This document shows, piece by piece, positions 1 to 6,049 of a stretch of DNA of 6,633 nucleotides (positions are counted from its first letter, which is position 1; the number at the start of each line of letters is the position of its first letter). Both the position numbers and the translations under genes were made by a program. Location of the stretch: positions 1-6,633 of the forward strand of contig JAIMBU010000151.1 in the NCBI GenBank assembly GCA_023511325.1. Direction: 5' to 3'. The DNA comes from Gorillibacterium sp. (lineage in GTDB: Bacteria; Bacillota; Bacilli; Paenibacillales; NBRC-103111). Below the pieces are notes generated by a model that saw only the letters and a program-made list of their open reading frames with translations, did not search any database and had not been told where the DNA came from.

Positions 1-503
1 TAATAATATAATTTAGTGGGGAATTGCCCCCATAATTGACCAATCGGCAGTCCGCTCACTGCGGAAAGGCTGGTAAACAACGGTTTGACCGTTTCTCCAT
101 AAAAATCTGCATATACCCCGTTTAGCCATTGCACTCTACCTTGATCGTCATTTGCGGGTGCATCCTGCTCTTGCCAACGGTCTAGACAGAATATGATTTG
201 GGCATAACCCTCGTCCTGGACCAGCTCAACTGTCAGATTGGCGAGGGAAAGATCAAGCGCTGTATTGTAGACGGATACGGAATATTGCAAAGCCAAAGCG
301 ACGTTAGCAAACCATCCGGCAAAATAGGCCGCGACCGCTGTAGCATCAAGCGCCTTTATCAGTGGTGCGTATTGATCAACGAACTTGCGCATCTCTTCAG
401 GCTTCAGTAGATCGATTGCTGCCACTGAATAGATTGCATTCTCCTGCTTAAGCAAACTAATGGAAAACCTCTTCTCTAGCTTATCAAAATCAAGCTTCAG
501 CAT
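1..503 (-). CDS. FhuF-like siderophore-iron reductase / IucA-IucC C-terminal-domain protein, 3' end missing
   Basis: The frame is open from an ATG at 503 to the left edge and encodes 167 residues. A strong AGGAGGGG ribosome binding site lies 7-8 bases upstream, and the gap after the ATPase gene is only 22 bases, so it is the last visible gene of the siderophore operon. Near the visible end the segment SGLPIGQLWGQ (residues 150-160) resembles the conserved SG...LWGQ region of the FhuF / IucA-IucC C-terminal family. Members of that family usually have about 250 residues and end in a cysteine cluster that binds a [2Fe-2S] centre and reduces siderophore-bound Fe(III) in the cytoplasm. That cluster would lie outside the window, so reductase activity is inferred. 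The last two visible bases are TA, so the next codon is either Tyr or a stop. Family length favours Tyr. The family call rests on this motif and on operon context. Confidence 0.72.
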   Translation of the reverse strand, partial: MLKLDFDKLEKRFSISLLKQENAIYSVAAIDLLKPEEMRKFVDQYAPLIKALDATAVAAYFAGWFANVALALQYSVSVYNTALDLSLANLTVELVQDEGYAQIIFCLDRWQEQDAPANDDQGRVQWLNGVYADFYGETVKPLFTSLSAVSGLPIGQLWGQFPTKLYY

Positions 504-525
504 CTTGCTTCCCCTCCTATTCGAT

Positions 526-1311
526 TTAGGCCAACTGATAGGGTAGGCATAGAGGTACACCTGACCTTGGATCAAGCAGAATATCCGCTTCTATAGCAAA
601 CACAGCGCGCAGCACATCTCGCGTCATCACCTCAGTGGGTGAGCCTTCGCTGATGACCTTGCCGGACTTGATCGCCACCATGTGCTGGGCATAGCGAGAA
701 GCATGATTCAAATCATGAACAACCATAATAATGGTTCTTCCCTCCTCTTGATTCAGCTTCTGCAGCAATTGCAGCACTTCTAACTGATGTGCCATATCAA
801 GGAATGTCGTAGGCTCATCCAGGAATAAGATATCTGTCTGCTGGGCTAGCGCCATGGCGATCCAAGCTCTTTGCCTTTGACCACCCGACAGACGATCGAT
901 CGGACGATCCTGAAATTCCTCCATTCCGGTTACCGCGATTGCCCAACGGATGATTTTCAGATCCTCGGTTGTCAGACTGCCAAATCCTTTTTGATAAGGA
1001 AACCGTCCATAGCCGATCAGCTCAGCCACCGTCAATCCATCTGGGGCAACCGGATTCTGGGGCAGAATGGCTAGCTGCTTAGCAACCTCTTTGGTCGATT
1101 GCGCATGAATCAGCTTGCCATCAAGCAAAACGCCGCCTGTCCTCGGCTTCATCAGCCGCGCCATTGTTTTAAGAATGGTGGATTTGCCAGAGCCGTTCGC
1201 TCCTACCAAGGCAGTTATTTTACCTGTCGGTATTGATAAATTCAAGTTGTCCACGATCAGCGTATCTCCGTAGCTGATACTTAAGTGCTCTGTGCTTAGA
1301 CGCTCGGTCAT
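526..1311 (-). CDS. Iron-siderophore ABC transporter ATP-binding protein (FecE/FepC type)
   Basis: This 261-residue cytoplasmic ATPase powers import through the two permeases encoded just upstream. All ABC motifs are intact: Walker A GANGSGKST (37-45), Q-loop around Q85 (LPQNPVAPDGLTV), signature LSGGQRQRAW (141-150), Walker B ILFLDEPTT (161-169) and the switch histidine H199 in VVHDLNHA. The spacing and the LPQNP...GLTV...GRFPY segment are typical of the FecE/FepC/FhuC subgroup of iron-chelate importers, and the length fits. The ATG at 1311 is preceded by AAGGAG at a suitable distance, and the gap after the upstream permease gene is 27 bases. The exact siderophore cannot be read from the ATPase. 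Some Firmicute ATPases of this type serve several binding-protein/permease sets, but here the gene sits with its own. Confidence 0.95.
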   Translation of the reverse strand: MTERLSTEHLSISYGDTLIVDNLNLSIPTGKITALVGANGSGKSTILKTMARLMKPRTGGVLLDGKLIHAQSTKEVAKQLAILPQNPVAPDGLTVAELIGYGRFPYQKGFGSLTTEDLKIIRWAIAVTGMEEFQDRPIDRLSGGQRQRAWIAMALAQQTDILFLDEPTTFLDMAHQLEVLQLLQKLNQEEGRTIIMVVHDLNHASRYAQHMVAIKSGKVISEGSPTEVMTRDVLRAVFAIEADILLDPRSGVPLCLPYQLA

Positions 1312-1338
1312 AACTCTCTACTCCTTCATTTTGAGCTT

Positions 1339-2376
1339 CTACATTTTGGAACGGGCAAGTAAATAAAGGAAATAAGGAGCGCCGATGACAGCCACAACAA
1401 TTCCCGTAGGGATTTCAGAGGCAGGCATGATCATCCGAGCAACCGTATCCGCCGTAATCAGCAGCAACCCTCCTGCTAAAGCGGATGCTGGCAGCAATAT
1501 TTCATGCTTGGGACCCACCAGCCTTCGCGCTAGATGAGGTCCGATCAAACCGACAAAACCGATGCCACCACTGACGGCTACACAAGCACCCGCAAGTCCA
1601 ACCGCGATCCCTAGCAGGATAAGTCGCTTACGCTCCAAAGGAACGCCCAGCCCTACGGCCAGATGATCCCCCAACTGCAGGACATTGAGTGTACGGGCAT
1701 GATAATAGGCATAAGGGAGCAACACAACAATCCACGGAAGCAAAGCAAGCACGAACTTCCAGTTAGAGCCCCATATACTACCGGCAATCCAGGTGGCGAC
1801 AAACTGGTAATTCTCTGGGCTCATTCGGAGTGTCAGGACCATGGTGATTGAATTAATCCCAGCAGCTACCGCGATACCAATCAACAGTAACCGTGTCGGC
1901 ACCAAGCCTTCATGACGTTTATAACTCATTCTGTAGATGATAACTGCGACAGAGCCTGCACCGAGCAATGCTAAGAAGGGAAGAAAGAAGATTGGCGCTA
2001 ATGCTGTTGCCGGATAGAACGAAATGAAAAGTACGACGACCAGACTCGCTCCAGCATTTACTCCAAGAATCCCCGGATCAGCTAAGGCATTATGCGATAA
2101 GCTCTGCATGATACAGCCGGATACAGCAAGACCAGCACCAACCAGCAAGGCAATCACGATACGTGGCAGGCGAAAATCAAATAAAACCATCTGCTGCTGT
2201 TCAGTTCCTCCACCCAGCAAGGTCTGCAAGAGGGCTAGTGGCGATATGCGAATAAGTCCCGTATTCATACTGATGATAAAAACAATTAAGATAAGCACAC
2301 CTAATATGAACAATACAATCCTGTTTCGTGCGTGAATTCGCCGAGCGTTTGGGCTAAGCAATGAAGGATTCATCAT
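1339..2376 (-). CDS. FecCD-family iron-siderophore permease, second subunit (FepG/FecD-like)
   Basis: This 345-residue integral membrane protein is one half of the siderophore channel. It is hydrophobic throughout, with a first membrane helix at about 18-37. Family landmarks are RLPR (69-72), HNALADPGILGVNAGA (95-110), GDHLAVGLGV (236-245) in the region that contacts the ATPase, GFVGLIGPHLARR (273-285) and a C-terminal EIPTGIVVAVIGAPYFLYLL (321-340). Length and motif order match BtuC/FecCD permeases. The gene starts with tandem ATG codons. The first, at 2376, overlaps the stop of the preceding permease gene (ATGA), and a GGAGGT site lies just upstream. The overlap suggests translational coupling and a roughly 1:1 ratio of the two permeases, which would form a heterodimer. 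Substrate specificity is not visible. Confidence 0.94.
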   Translation of the reverse strand: MMNPSLLSPNARRIHARNRIVLFILGVLILIVFIISMNTGLIRISPLALLQTLLGGGTEQQQMVLFDFRLPRIVIALLVGAGLAVSGCIMQSLSHNALADPGILGVNAGASLVVVLFISFYPATALAPIFFLPFLALLGAGSVAVIIYRMSYKRHEGLVPTRLLLIGIAVAAGINSITMVLTLRMSPENYQFVATWIAGSIWGSNWKFVLALLPWIVVLLPYAYYHARTLNVLQLGDHLAVGLGVPLERKRLILLGIAVGLAGACVAVSGGIGFVGLIGPHLARRLVGPKHEILLPASALAGGLLLITADTVARMIMPASEIPTGIVVAVIGAPYFLYLLARSKM

Positions 2377-3428
2377 ACCCTACCTCCATTCCGGCGCGCC
2401 AAATAGAGGAAGAAAGGAACCCCAATGAGGGCAATAAGCGCACCAATCGGAGTTTCATAAGGTCGATTAATCATTCGGGCTGCGATATCTGCTAAAACGA
2501 TCAGCAAGCTCCCGAGCACAGCTGAGCATGGGATGATAAAACGATAATCGACCCCAACCAGATACCGGGTCAAATGAGGAATGATCAGTCCTACAAAAGC
2601 AATCGGTCCAACTACGGATACTGCTGAACCTGCTAAGATCAATACAACGAGCATAGCAACAAACTTGATCAGTCCAATTCTTTGACCGAGTCCGGCTGCC
2701 ACCTCTTCACCAAGACTTAATAGGGTAATCGACTTCGACAGGATGAACGCGGCTAGGAGTGCACCCACAATCCAAGGAGACATGATCTTTAGCTGCATCC
2801 AGTTCGTACCCGCTACTCCACCTGCTTGCCAGAATGCTAAGTCCTGTCCGATCTGGAAATAGAGGGCAATACCTGAGCTAAGAGCCATCAGAAGTGCGGT
2901 CACGGCAGCCCCAGCTAAAGCTAGGCGAAGCGGAGAAGACCCATTGGAGGAGACGAAACCGATGCCGAAAACGAGAATAGCACCTAGACAGGCCCCGAGA
3001 AAAGAAAAGAGCAGCGTATAGAGAAATGAAAGATGGGGGAAAAAGGCAAAGCAGAGGGCGAGTCCAAGCCCCGCTCCGGCATTAAGTCCGAGCAGTCCAG
3101 AATCCGCAAGTGGATTGCGGGTGATCCCTTGCATGATCGCACCAGCCACAGCAAAGCATGCACCCACTAATGCTCCAGCTATAGCTCGCGGAACCCTTAG
3201 TACGTGAATAATCCGATGCTGAGCGGAGTCAGGATCATACTGAAGCAGTGCATTCCACACGTTAATCGGCTTGATGTTTACTGCTCCTACCGATATGGAC
3301 AGGATAAGTCCAAGAGCAAGCAGCAGCATCCCACCGATCAAGATTGCGGTCACAGCTACCGGACGAGTATGTAGTTTTAGCCGAGTAACGGCTACAGGAC
3401 GTTGCGTTCCATCTGATGAGGAAACCAT
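2373..3428 (-). CDS. FecCD-family iron-siderophore permease, first subunit (FepD/FecC-like)
   Basis: This 351-residue membrane permease pairs with the product of the next gene. It has a hydrophilic N-terminal tail of about 27 residues, then a helix at about 28-50. Family landmarks are LRVPRAIAGALVGACFAVAG (77-96), NPLADSGLLGLNAGAG (105-120), GEEVAAGLG (240-248) in the ATPase-contact region, GPIAFVGLIIPHLTRYLVG (274-292) and ETPIGALIALIGVPFFLYL (325-343). The ATG at 3428 follows AAGGAG at 8 bases. The N-terminal tail carries the hexapeptide RPVAVT twice (residues 10-15 and 22-27), which is unusual. The TGA stop overlaps the start of the second permease gene. A 128-base gap with a strong hairpin separates this gene from the binding-protein gene upstream. 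The sequence does not tell which ferric siderophore is carried. Confidence 0.94.
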   Translation of the reverse strand: MVSSSDGTQRPVAVTRLKLHTRPVAVTAILIGGMLLLALGLILSISVGAVNIKPINVWNALLQYDPDSAQHRIIHVLRVPRAIAGALVGACFAVAGAIMQGITRNPLADSGLLGLNAGAGLGLALCFAFFPHLSFLYTLLFSFLGACLGAILVFGIGFVSSNGSSPLRLALAGAAVTALLMALSSGIALYFQIGQDLAFWQAGGVAGTNWMQLKIMSPWIVGALLAAFILSKSITLLSLGEEVAAGLGQRIGLIKFVAMLVVLILAGSAVSVVGPIAFVGLIIPHLTRYLVGVDYRFIIPCSAVLGSLLIVLADIAARMINRPYETPIGALIALIGVPFFLYLARRNGGRV

Positions 3429-3466
3429 AAAACGAGCTCCTTCGTGATTGATGATTCAAATCGTAA

Positions 3467-3510
3467 AGGTGTGCAGACATGGTATCTTGCGATACTTGAC
3501 CTGCACACCT
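3467..3510 (-). promoter_or_regulatory. Strong two-tier hairpin between the binding-protein and permease genes
   Basis: A perfect 10-base inverted repeat, AGGTGTGCAG (3467-3476) and CTGCACACCT (3501-3510), encloses an inner 5-base stem GTATC/GATAC (3482-3486 and 3491-3495). Read on the minus strand, the inner loop is GCAA, a GNRA-type tetraloop, and the two stems are separated by a symmetric 5x5 internal loop. It lies 46 bases after the binding-protein stop and about 38 bases before the first permease start. Only TTTA follows on the minus strand, so it is a poor intrinsic terminator. I infer a partial terminator, or an RNA barrier that protects the 3' end of the binding-protein message, giving more binding protein than permease. 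Confidence 0.6.
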
Positions 3511-3556
3511 ACAATGCTTTGTTTCATTCGGTTTATCTAAAGTAAAAGTAAACCGC

Positions 3557-4591
3557 TTATTTAGCTAACGTACTCAGAACATCATCGATGATTTGTCCAC
3601 CAGCAATATACCCCGTGTACAACCAGCTTTTCGTTGAAGCCATTTCATAAACATGCCCTGCTTTTACTGCCGGAAGACCTTGCCAGATCGGATCGTTAAG
3701 TGTATCCGCTCCTTCAGCCTTATCACTGTTGACCAAGAAGATATGATCCGCATTAAGTTCAGCCAGCTTCTCTAAGGAAATAGGATTCCAAGTTGCTTTG
3801 GAAGCGTCTGGAATATCCGTAACAAGATTAGGACGTTTGATTCCCAAATCTCCATACAATACAGCACCGCTGGATTGAGTTTCGTCTACCAGATAAAATT
3901 GTTTTTGCACCAGCCAGAGGACAGCTGCGGATTGATCAGCGATGACATTATGCAGCTTTTCTTTAGCTTCCCCTGCCTTTTTATCGTAATCCTCAAGAGC
4001 TTTCTCTGCTTCCGTGGTTTTACCAAGCAGTTCGCCAACCTTCAGCAACGCTTGACGCCAGTCCTTGGTGATGGCATCTCCCAGCACATAGGTTGGTGCA
4101 ATCTTAGCTAGCTGCTCGTAAATCCCTTTTTGAACCGAAGACTCAGAACCAACTAAGATGAGATCGGGTCCAAAACTAGTTACAGCCTCAAGTGGCAGAT
4201 CGTAGCTGATCAATGGCACACCTTGCAGTGCAGTCTGGAGATAATCCTGTACCGTACCGGTGCCTATTGACCACTGGGCAATCGGTTTAATGTTCAGCGC
4301 AACCAAATGATCCTCCAGATAAGACCCGATGATCTTCTCCGGGTTAGCTGGGATGGTAACCTCATGACCCATTCCATCCTTAACGACCTTGGCGACATTC
4401 ACTGGCTCGCTCGCAACCGGGCTTGTGGATGGTGAAGGTGCTTGGGATTCCACGACTGCCGATGTTGTACTCGCTTGCTTATCACCGCATGCTGAAACGA
4501 TTACCGTCAGCAATAACAGACTGATGAAGACTAATCCGCTAACTTTTGATTTTCCTTTTGATTTACCTTTACCTTTTCCTAAATGAAGCAT
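3557..4591 (-). CDS. Iron-siderophore-binding lipoprotein of an ABC transporter
   Basis: This 344-residue protein has a lipoprotein signal peptide: a lysine-rich n-region, a hydrophobic stretch (about 17-31) and the lipobox VSAC, with Cys35 as the lipid-anchored residue. A Ser/Thr/Pro/Ala-rich linker (about 38-62) then leads into a periplasmic-binding-protein fold of the helical-backbone type (FhuD/FecB/BtuF class). Supporting segments are GHEVTIPANPEKIIG (75-89), TSFGPDLILVGSE and a C-terminal GQIIDDVL. It captures a ferric siderophore outside the membrane and delivers it to the FecCD permeases. The ATG at 4591 has AGGAGGT four bases upstream. It is the first gene after a Fur-controlled promoter. 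The n-region is odd: residues 5-16 alternate Gly/Ser with Lys (GKGKGKSKGKSK). A hydroxamate or citrate-type siderophore is plausible, but the ligand cannot be assigned from sequence alone. Confidence 0.93.
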   Translation of the reverse strand: MLHLGKGKGKSKGKSKVSGLVFISLLLLTVIVSACGDKQASTTSAVVESQAPSPSTSPVASEPVNVAKVVKDGMGHEVTIPANPEKIIGSYLEDHLVALNIKPIAQWSIGTGTVQDYLQTALQGVPLISYDLPLEAVTSFGPDLILVGSESSVQKGIYEQLAKIAPTYVLGDAITKDWRQALLKVGELLGKTTEAEKALEDYDKKAGEAKEKLHNVIADQSAAVLWLVQKQFYLVDETQSSGAVLYGDLGIKRPNLVTDIPDASKATWNPISLEKLAELNADHIFLVNSDKAEGADTLNDPIWQGLPAVKAGHVYEMASTKSWLYTGYIAGGQIIDDVLSTLAK

Positions 4592-4646
4592 AATGACCTC
4601 CTAGTATGTATCTATGTTTTTAGTGGAAGTGCTGTCCCCCATTCGT

Positions 4647-4675
4647 ATGATAATGATTATCATTATTACTGTCAA
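4647..4675 (-). promoter_or_regulatory. Sigma-A promoter of the siderophore operon
   Basis: Read on the minus strand, a perfect -35 box TTGACA (4675-4670) is followed by a 17-base spacer and a -10 box TATCAT (4652-4647, five of six consensus bases). Transcription would start near 4640, giving a leader of about 50 bases before the binding-protein ATG at 4591. The -10 box and most of the spacer are covered by the Fur box, so bound Fur should block RNA polymerase. The start point is inferred. Confidence 0.85.
4648..4668 (-). promoter_or_regulatory. Fur box (iron-responsive operator), with a second overlapping 7-1-7 unit
   Basis: Positions 4648-4662 read TGATAATGATTATCA, a perfect match to the Bacillus 7-1-7 Fur consensus TGATAATNATTATCA. 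A second unit shifted by six bases (4654-4668, TGATTATCATTATTA) matches at all but two specified positions. Two overlapping units of this kind are the known pattern for two Fur dimers on opposite faces of the DNA. The site overlaps the -10 box and spacer of the siderophore promoter, so the operon should be repressed when iron is plentiful. Confidence 0.93.
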
Positions 4676-4723
4676 GATAAATCTTTTATCCTACCATCGC
4701 TCGCACCCTTTGTGCGCATAGCG

Positions 4724-4749
4724 AAAAGCCAGGCTATCAATAGCCTGGC
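4724..4749 (-). terminator. Rho-independent terminator after rpmG
   Basis: A perfect 9-base stem GCCAGGCTA/TAGCCTGGC (4728-4736 and 4741-4749) has a four-base loop. Read on the minus strand it is followed by TTTT (4727-4724) and then CGC. It begins about 52 bases beyond the rpmG stop codon and ends about 49 bases before the -35 box of the siderophore promoter, so it insulates the zinc unit from the iron operon. The T-run is short, so some readthrough is possible. In the plus direction no T-run follows. Confidence 0.75.
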
Positions 4750-4801
4750 CAGCAAACCTCAACATCTTAAAACCCTCTATCAAATAAGTCGAGAATTATC
4801 C

Positions 4802-4951
4802 TTATCGCGTTTCGCGGTGAAGCGTGTGTTTTCTTAGCTTAGGGCAATATTTTCGTAGTTCCATGCAGTCTGGGTGATTCCGCTTGTTTTTGGTCATGGT
4901 GTAATTACGTTCGCCCGACTCTGTGCAAGCCAATGTGATGGTTACTCTCAT
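4802..4951 (-). CDS. rpmG: Ribosomal protein L33, zinc-site-degenerate (C-minus type) paralogue
   Basis: This 49-residue protein of the large ribosomal subunit is recognised by TLACTE (6-11), [14 protein letters not shown] (15-28), ELRKYCP (31-37) and the C-terminal KHTLHRET (41-48). Length and motif order are those of bacterial L33. Zinc-binding L33 proteins carry two CxxC pairs (CTEC and CPxC). Here each pair keeps only its first cysteine: C9 is followed by S12 instead of Cys, and C36 by L39 instead of Cys. An extra cysteine sits at C29. The protein therefore probably does not bind zinc in the usual way. The ATG at 4951 follows AGGGAGGG at 7 bases. The gene starts 36 bases after znuA stops, so the two are probably co-transcribed. 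In B. subtilis and other bacteria, cysteine-poor copies of zinc ribosomal proteins are made under zinc shortage through Zur. The position next to znuA points to that role. Confidence 0.93.
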   Translation of the reverse strand: MRVTITLACTESGERNYTMTKNKRNHPDCMELRKYCPKLRKHTLHRETR

Positions 4952-4987
4952 CGTTAGTCCCTCCCTTCTGGGTAAACTTTCTGTTTT

Positions 4988-5986
4988 TTACTCGTTTAAA
5001 GCCTTTTTGAGACTGGCAAGATTGCTTTGCATGATGGCGATATAGTCCCGGTTGTTCTGCTTATCTTCATCGGTTAATCCTTCAATTGGATTGAGGACAG
5101 CTGTCTTGGCTTTAACTTCTGCTGCAATCGTCTCTGCAATCTTAGGATCTACCATGGTTTCGAAGAAGATCGTTTTCACATCATGTTCTTTAGCAAACTG
5201 AATGATTTCTACCATTTTATCTGGAGACGGCTCCTGTTCGGGAGAAAGACCAGAGATTGGCATTTGGATCAAGCCATAGGCTTTAGCTAGGTAACCAAAG
5301 GCTGCGTGCTGGGTGACGAATTCCTTGCGTTTGGGATTCTCCAGCTCAGACGTATAGGAAGCATCCAGTTCCTTCAGCTTAGCCAAATAGGCGTCGGCAT
5401 TCTTCTGGAAATCATCCTTATGTGTGGGGTCAACTTGGATTAGCGCTGCTGTGATCGCAGTTACCTCTTGCTGAGCTAGAACAGGGCTTAACCATACATG
5501 TGGATCAAGTCCCCCATGCTCTTCGGCTGCTTCGCCTTCCTCCTCTTCCTCAACACCCTGCATCAGTTCAATCCCGTGGCTTGCTTCAACGACAATACGG
5601 TTGTCATTCTTCGTACTCGCAAGCGCCTTCTCGGCCCAACCCTCAACAATTCCGTTATAAACAAAGACGTCTGCTTCCTGGATTTTAGCCATATCCTTGG
5701 CACTGGGCTCCCAGTCGTGGGGTTCAACACCCTGCGGAACAAGGGCAACAACATCAGCATATTCACCAGCCACTTGCTGGGTAAATTCATACATAGGGTA
5801 GAAAGTAGTGACGATTTGCAGCTTTTCCCCCGTTTTAGTCACGGGTGAAGCGCTCGCTGTTTCCAAAGCTGAGGAAGGTGACGGCTCCGCCGATGTATGG
5901 CTGGCAGATTTCGTGGCACAACCAGAAAGCATTAGAACCATGGCACAGGCGGTAAACAGTGATTTTTTCAAAATATGCTTTTTCAA
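4988..5986 (-). CDS. znuA: Zinc-binding lipoprotein of the zinc ABC importer (ZnuA/AdcA, TroA family)
   Basis: This 332-residue protein has a lipoprotein signal with lipobox LSGC (20-23, Cys23 lipidated) and a Ser/Ala/Pro-rich linker to about residue 50. The cluster A-I binding-protein fold then begins with LQIVTTFYPMYEFTQQVAG (56-74). Probable metal ligands, by alignment to known ZnuA/AdcA proteins, are H90 (GVEPHDWEPS), H163 (DPHVWLSP), H227 (TQHAAFGY) and E302 (LNPIEGL). Three histidines plus Glu favour zinc over manganese. The loop before DPHVW, usually His-rich, is mostly acidic here (GVEEEEEGEAAEEHGG, 144-159). The start is TTG at 5986, chosen because AAGGAGGT lies 8 bases upstream and no in-frame ATG fits. 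The gene follows znuB by 82 bases and precedes rpmG by 36. A Zur-like palindrome lies upstream. Confidence 0.94.
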   Translation of the reverse strand: MKKHILKKSLFTACAMVLMLSGCATKSASHTSAEPSPSSALETASASPVTKTGEKLQIVTTFYPMYEFTQQVAGEYADVVALVPQGVEPHDWEPSAKDMAKIQEADVFVYNGIVEGWAEKALASTKNDNRIVVEASHGIELMQGVEEEEEGEAAEEHGGLDPHVWLSPVLAQQEVTAITAALIQVDPTHKDDFQKNADAYLAKLKELDASYTSELENPKRKEFVTQHAAFGYLAKAYGLIQMPISGLSPEQEPSPDKMVEIIQFAKEHDVKTIFFETMVDPKIAETIAAEVKAKTAVLNPIEGLTDEDKQNNRDYIAIMQSNLASLKKALNE

Positions 5987-5994
5987 AACAATAG

Positions 5995-6002
5995 ACCTCC
6001 TT
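5995..6002 (-). promoter_or_regulatory. Ribosome binding site that fixes the TTG start of znuA
   Basis: AAGGAGGT on the minus strand is an ideal Shine-Dalgarno sequence. It sits 8 bases before the TTG at 5986-5984. The codons just upstream in the same frame are GTT and ATT, so TTG is the best start. It begins the charged n-region MKKHILKK of a normal lipoprotein signal peptide. Confidence 0.85.
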
Positions 6003-6006
6003 AGAG

Positions 6007-6035
6007 TAGATATACAGTGTAATAATTACTATCAA
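6007..6035 (-). promoter_or_regulatory. Possible promoter for znuA-rpmG
   Basis: On the minus strand TTGATA (6035-6030, five of six -35 bases) is followed at 15 bases by TATATC or at 17 bases by TATCTA, both weak -10 boxes. Either would start the transcript very near the ribosome binding site, leaving a short leader. An alternative -10, AATAAT, lies inside the Zur-like palindrome but lacks a good -35. A promoter here is likely from the 82-base gap and the operator, but its exact position is uncertain. Confidence 0.35.
6017..6031 (-). promoter_or_regulatory. Putative Zur box upstream of znuA
   Basis: Read on the minus strand the 15 bases are TAGTAATAATTACAC. The inner palindrome GTAAT-A-ATTAC is perfect, and the site matches 11 of the 14 specified positions of the Bacillus Zur consensus TCGTAATNATTACGA. 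The mismatches are all in the outer two bases of each arm. It matches Fur or PerR consensus less well because G and C occupy the positions that distinguish Zur. It lies 31 bases upstream of the znuA start and would repress znuA-rpmG when zinc is sufficient. Confidence 0.6.
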
Positions 6036-6049
6036 AAGCTTTAGATAAA

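Noticed and set aside
198..410. 70-codon plus-strand open frame near the left end
   Set aside because: It is antisense to the FhuF-like reading frame, which is open across the whole region and has a strong ribosome binding site and operon position.
3262..3480. 72-codon minus-strand open frame overlapping the first permease start and the hairpin
   Set aside because: It is out of frame with the permease, has a composition rich in Ser, Tyr and Arg that is typical of shadow frames, and the permease reading frame has clear family motifs and a good ribosome binding site.
4646..4670. The 4648-4662 palindrome as a Zur or PerR box
   Set aside because: Fur, Zur and PerR boxes share the ATnAT core, but the outer bases TGA/TCA match Fur exactly and differ from Zur (TCG/CGA) and PerR (TTA/TAA). 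The downstream siderophore genes also fit Fur.
4583..4837. 84-codon plus-strand open frame covering the siderophore promoter, Fur box, terminator and the 3' end of rpmG
   Set aside because: It crosses well-supported regulatory sites and an antisense ribosomal gene, its product resembles no family I recognise, and no good ribosome binding site precedes it.
5498..5848. 116-codon plus-strand open frame opposite znuA
   Set aside because: It lies entirely antisense to a clear ZnuA coding region; its product shows no recognisable domain and is explained by codon bias on the opposite strand.
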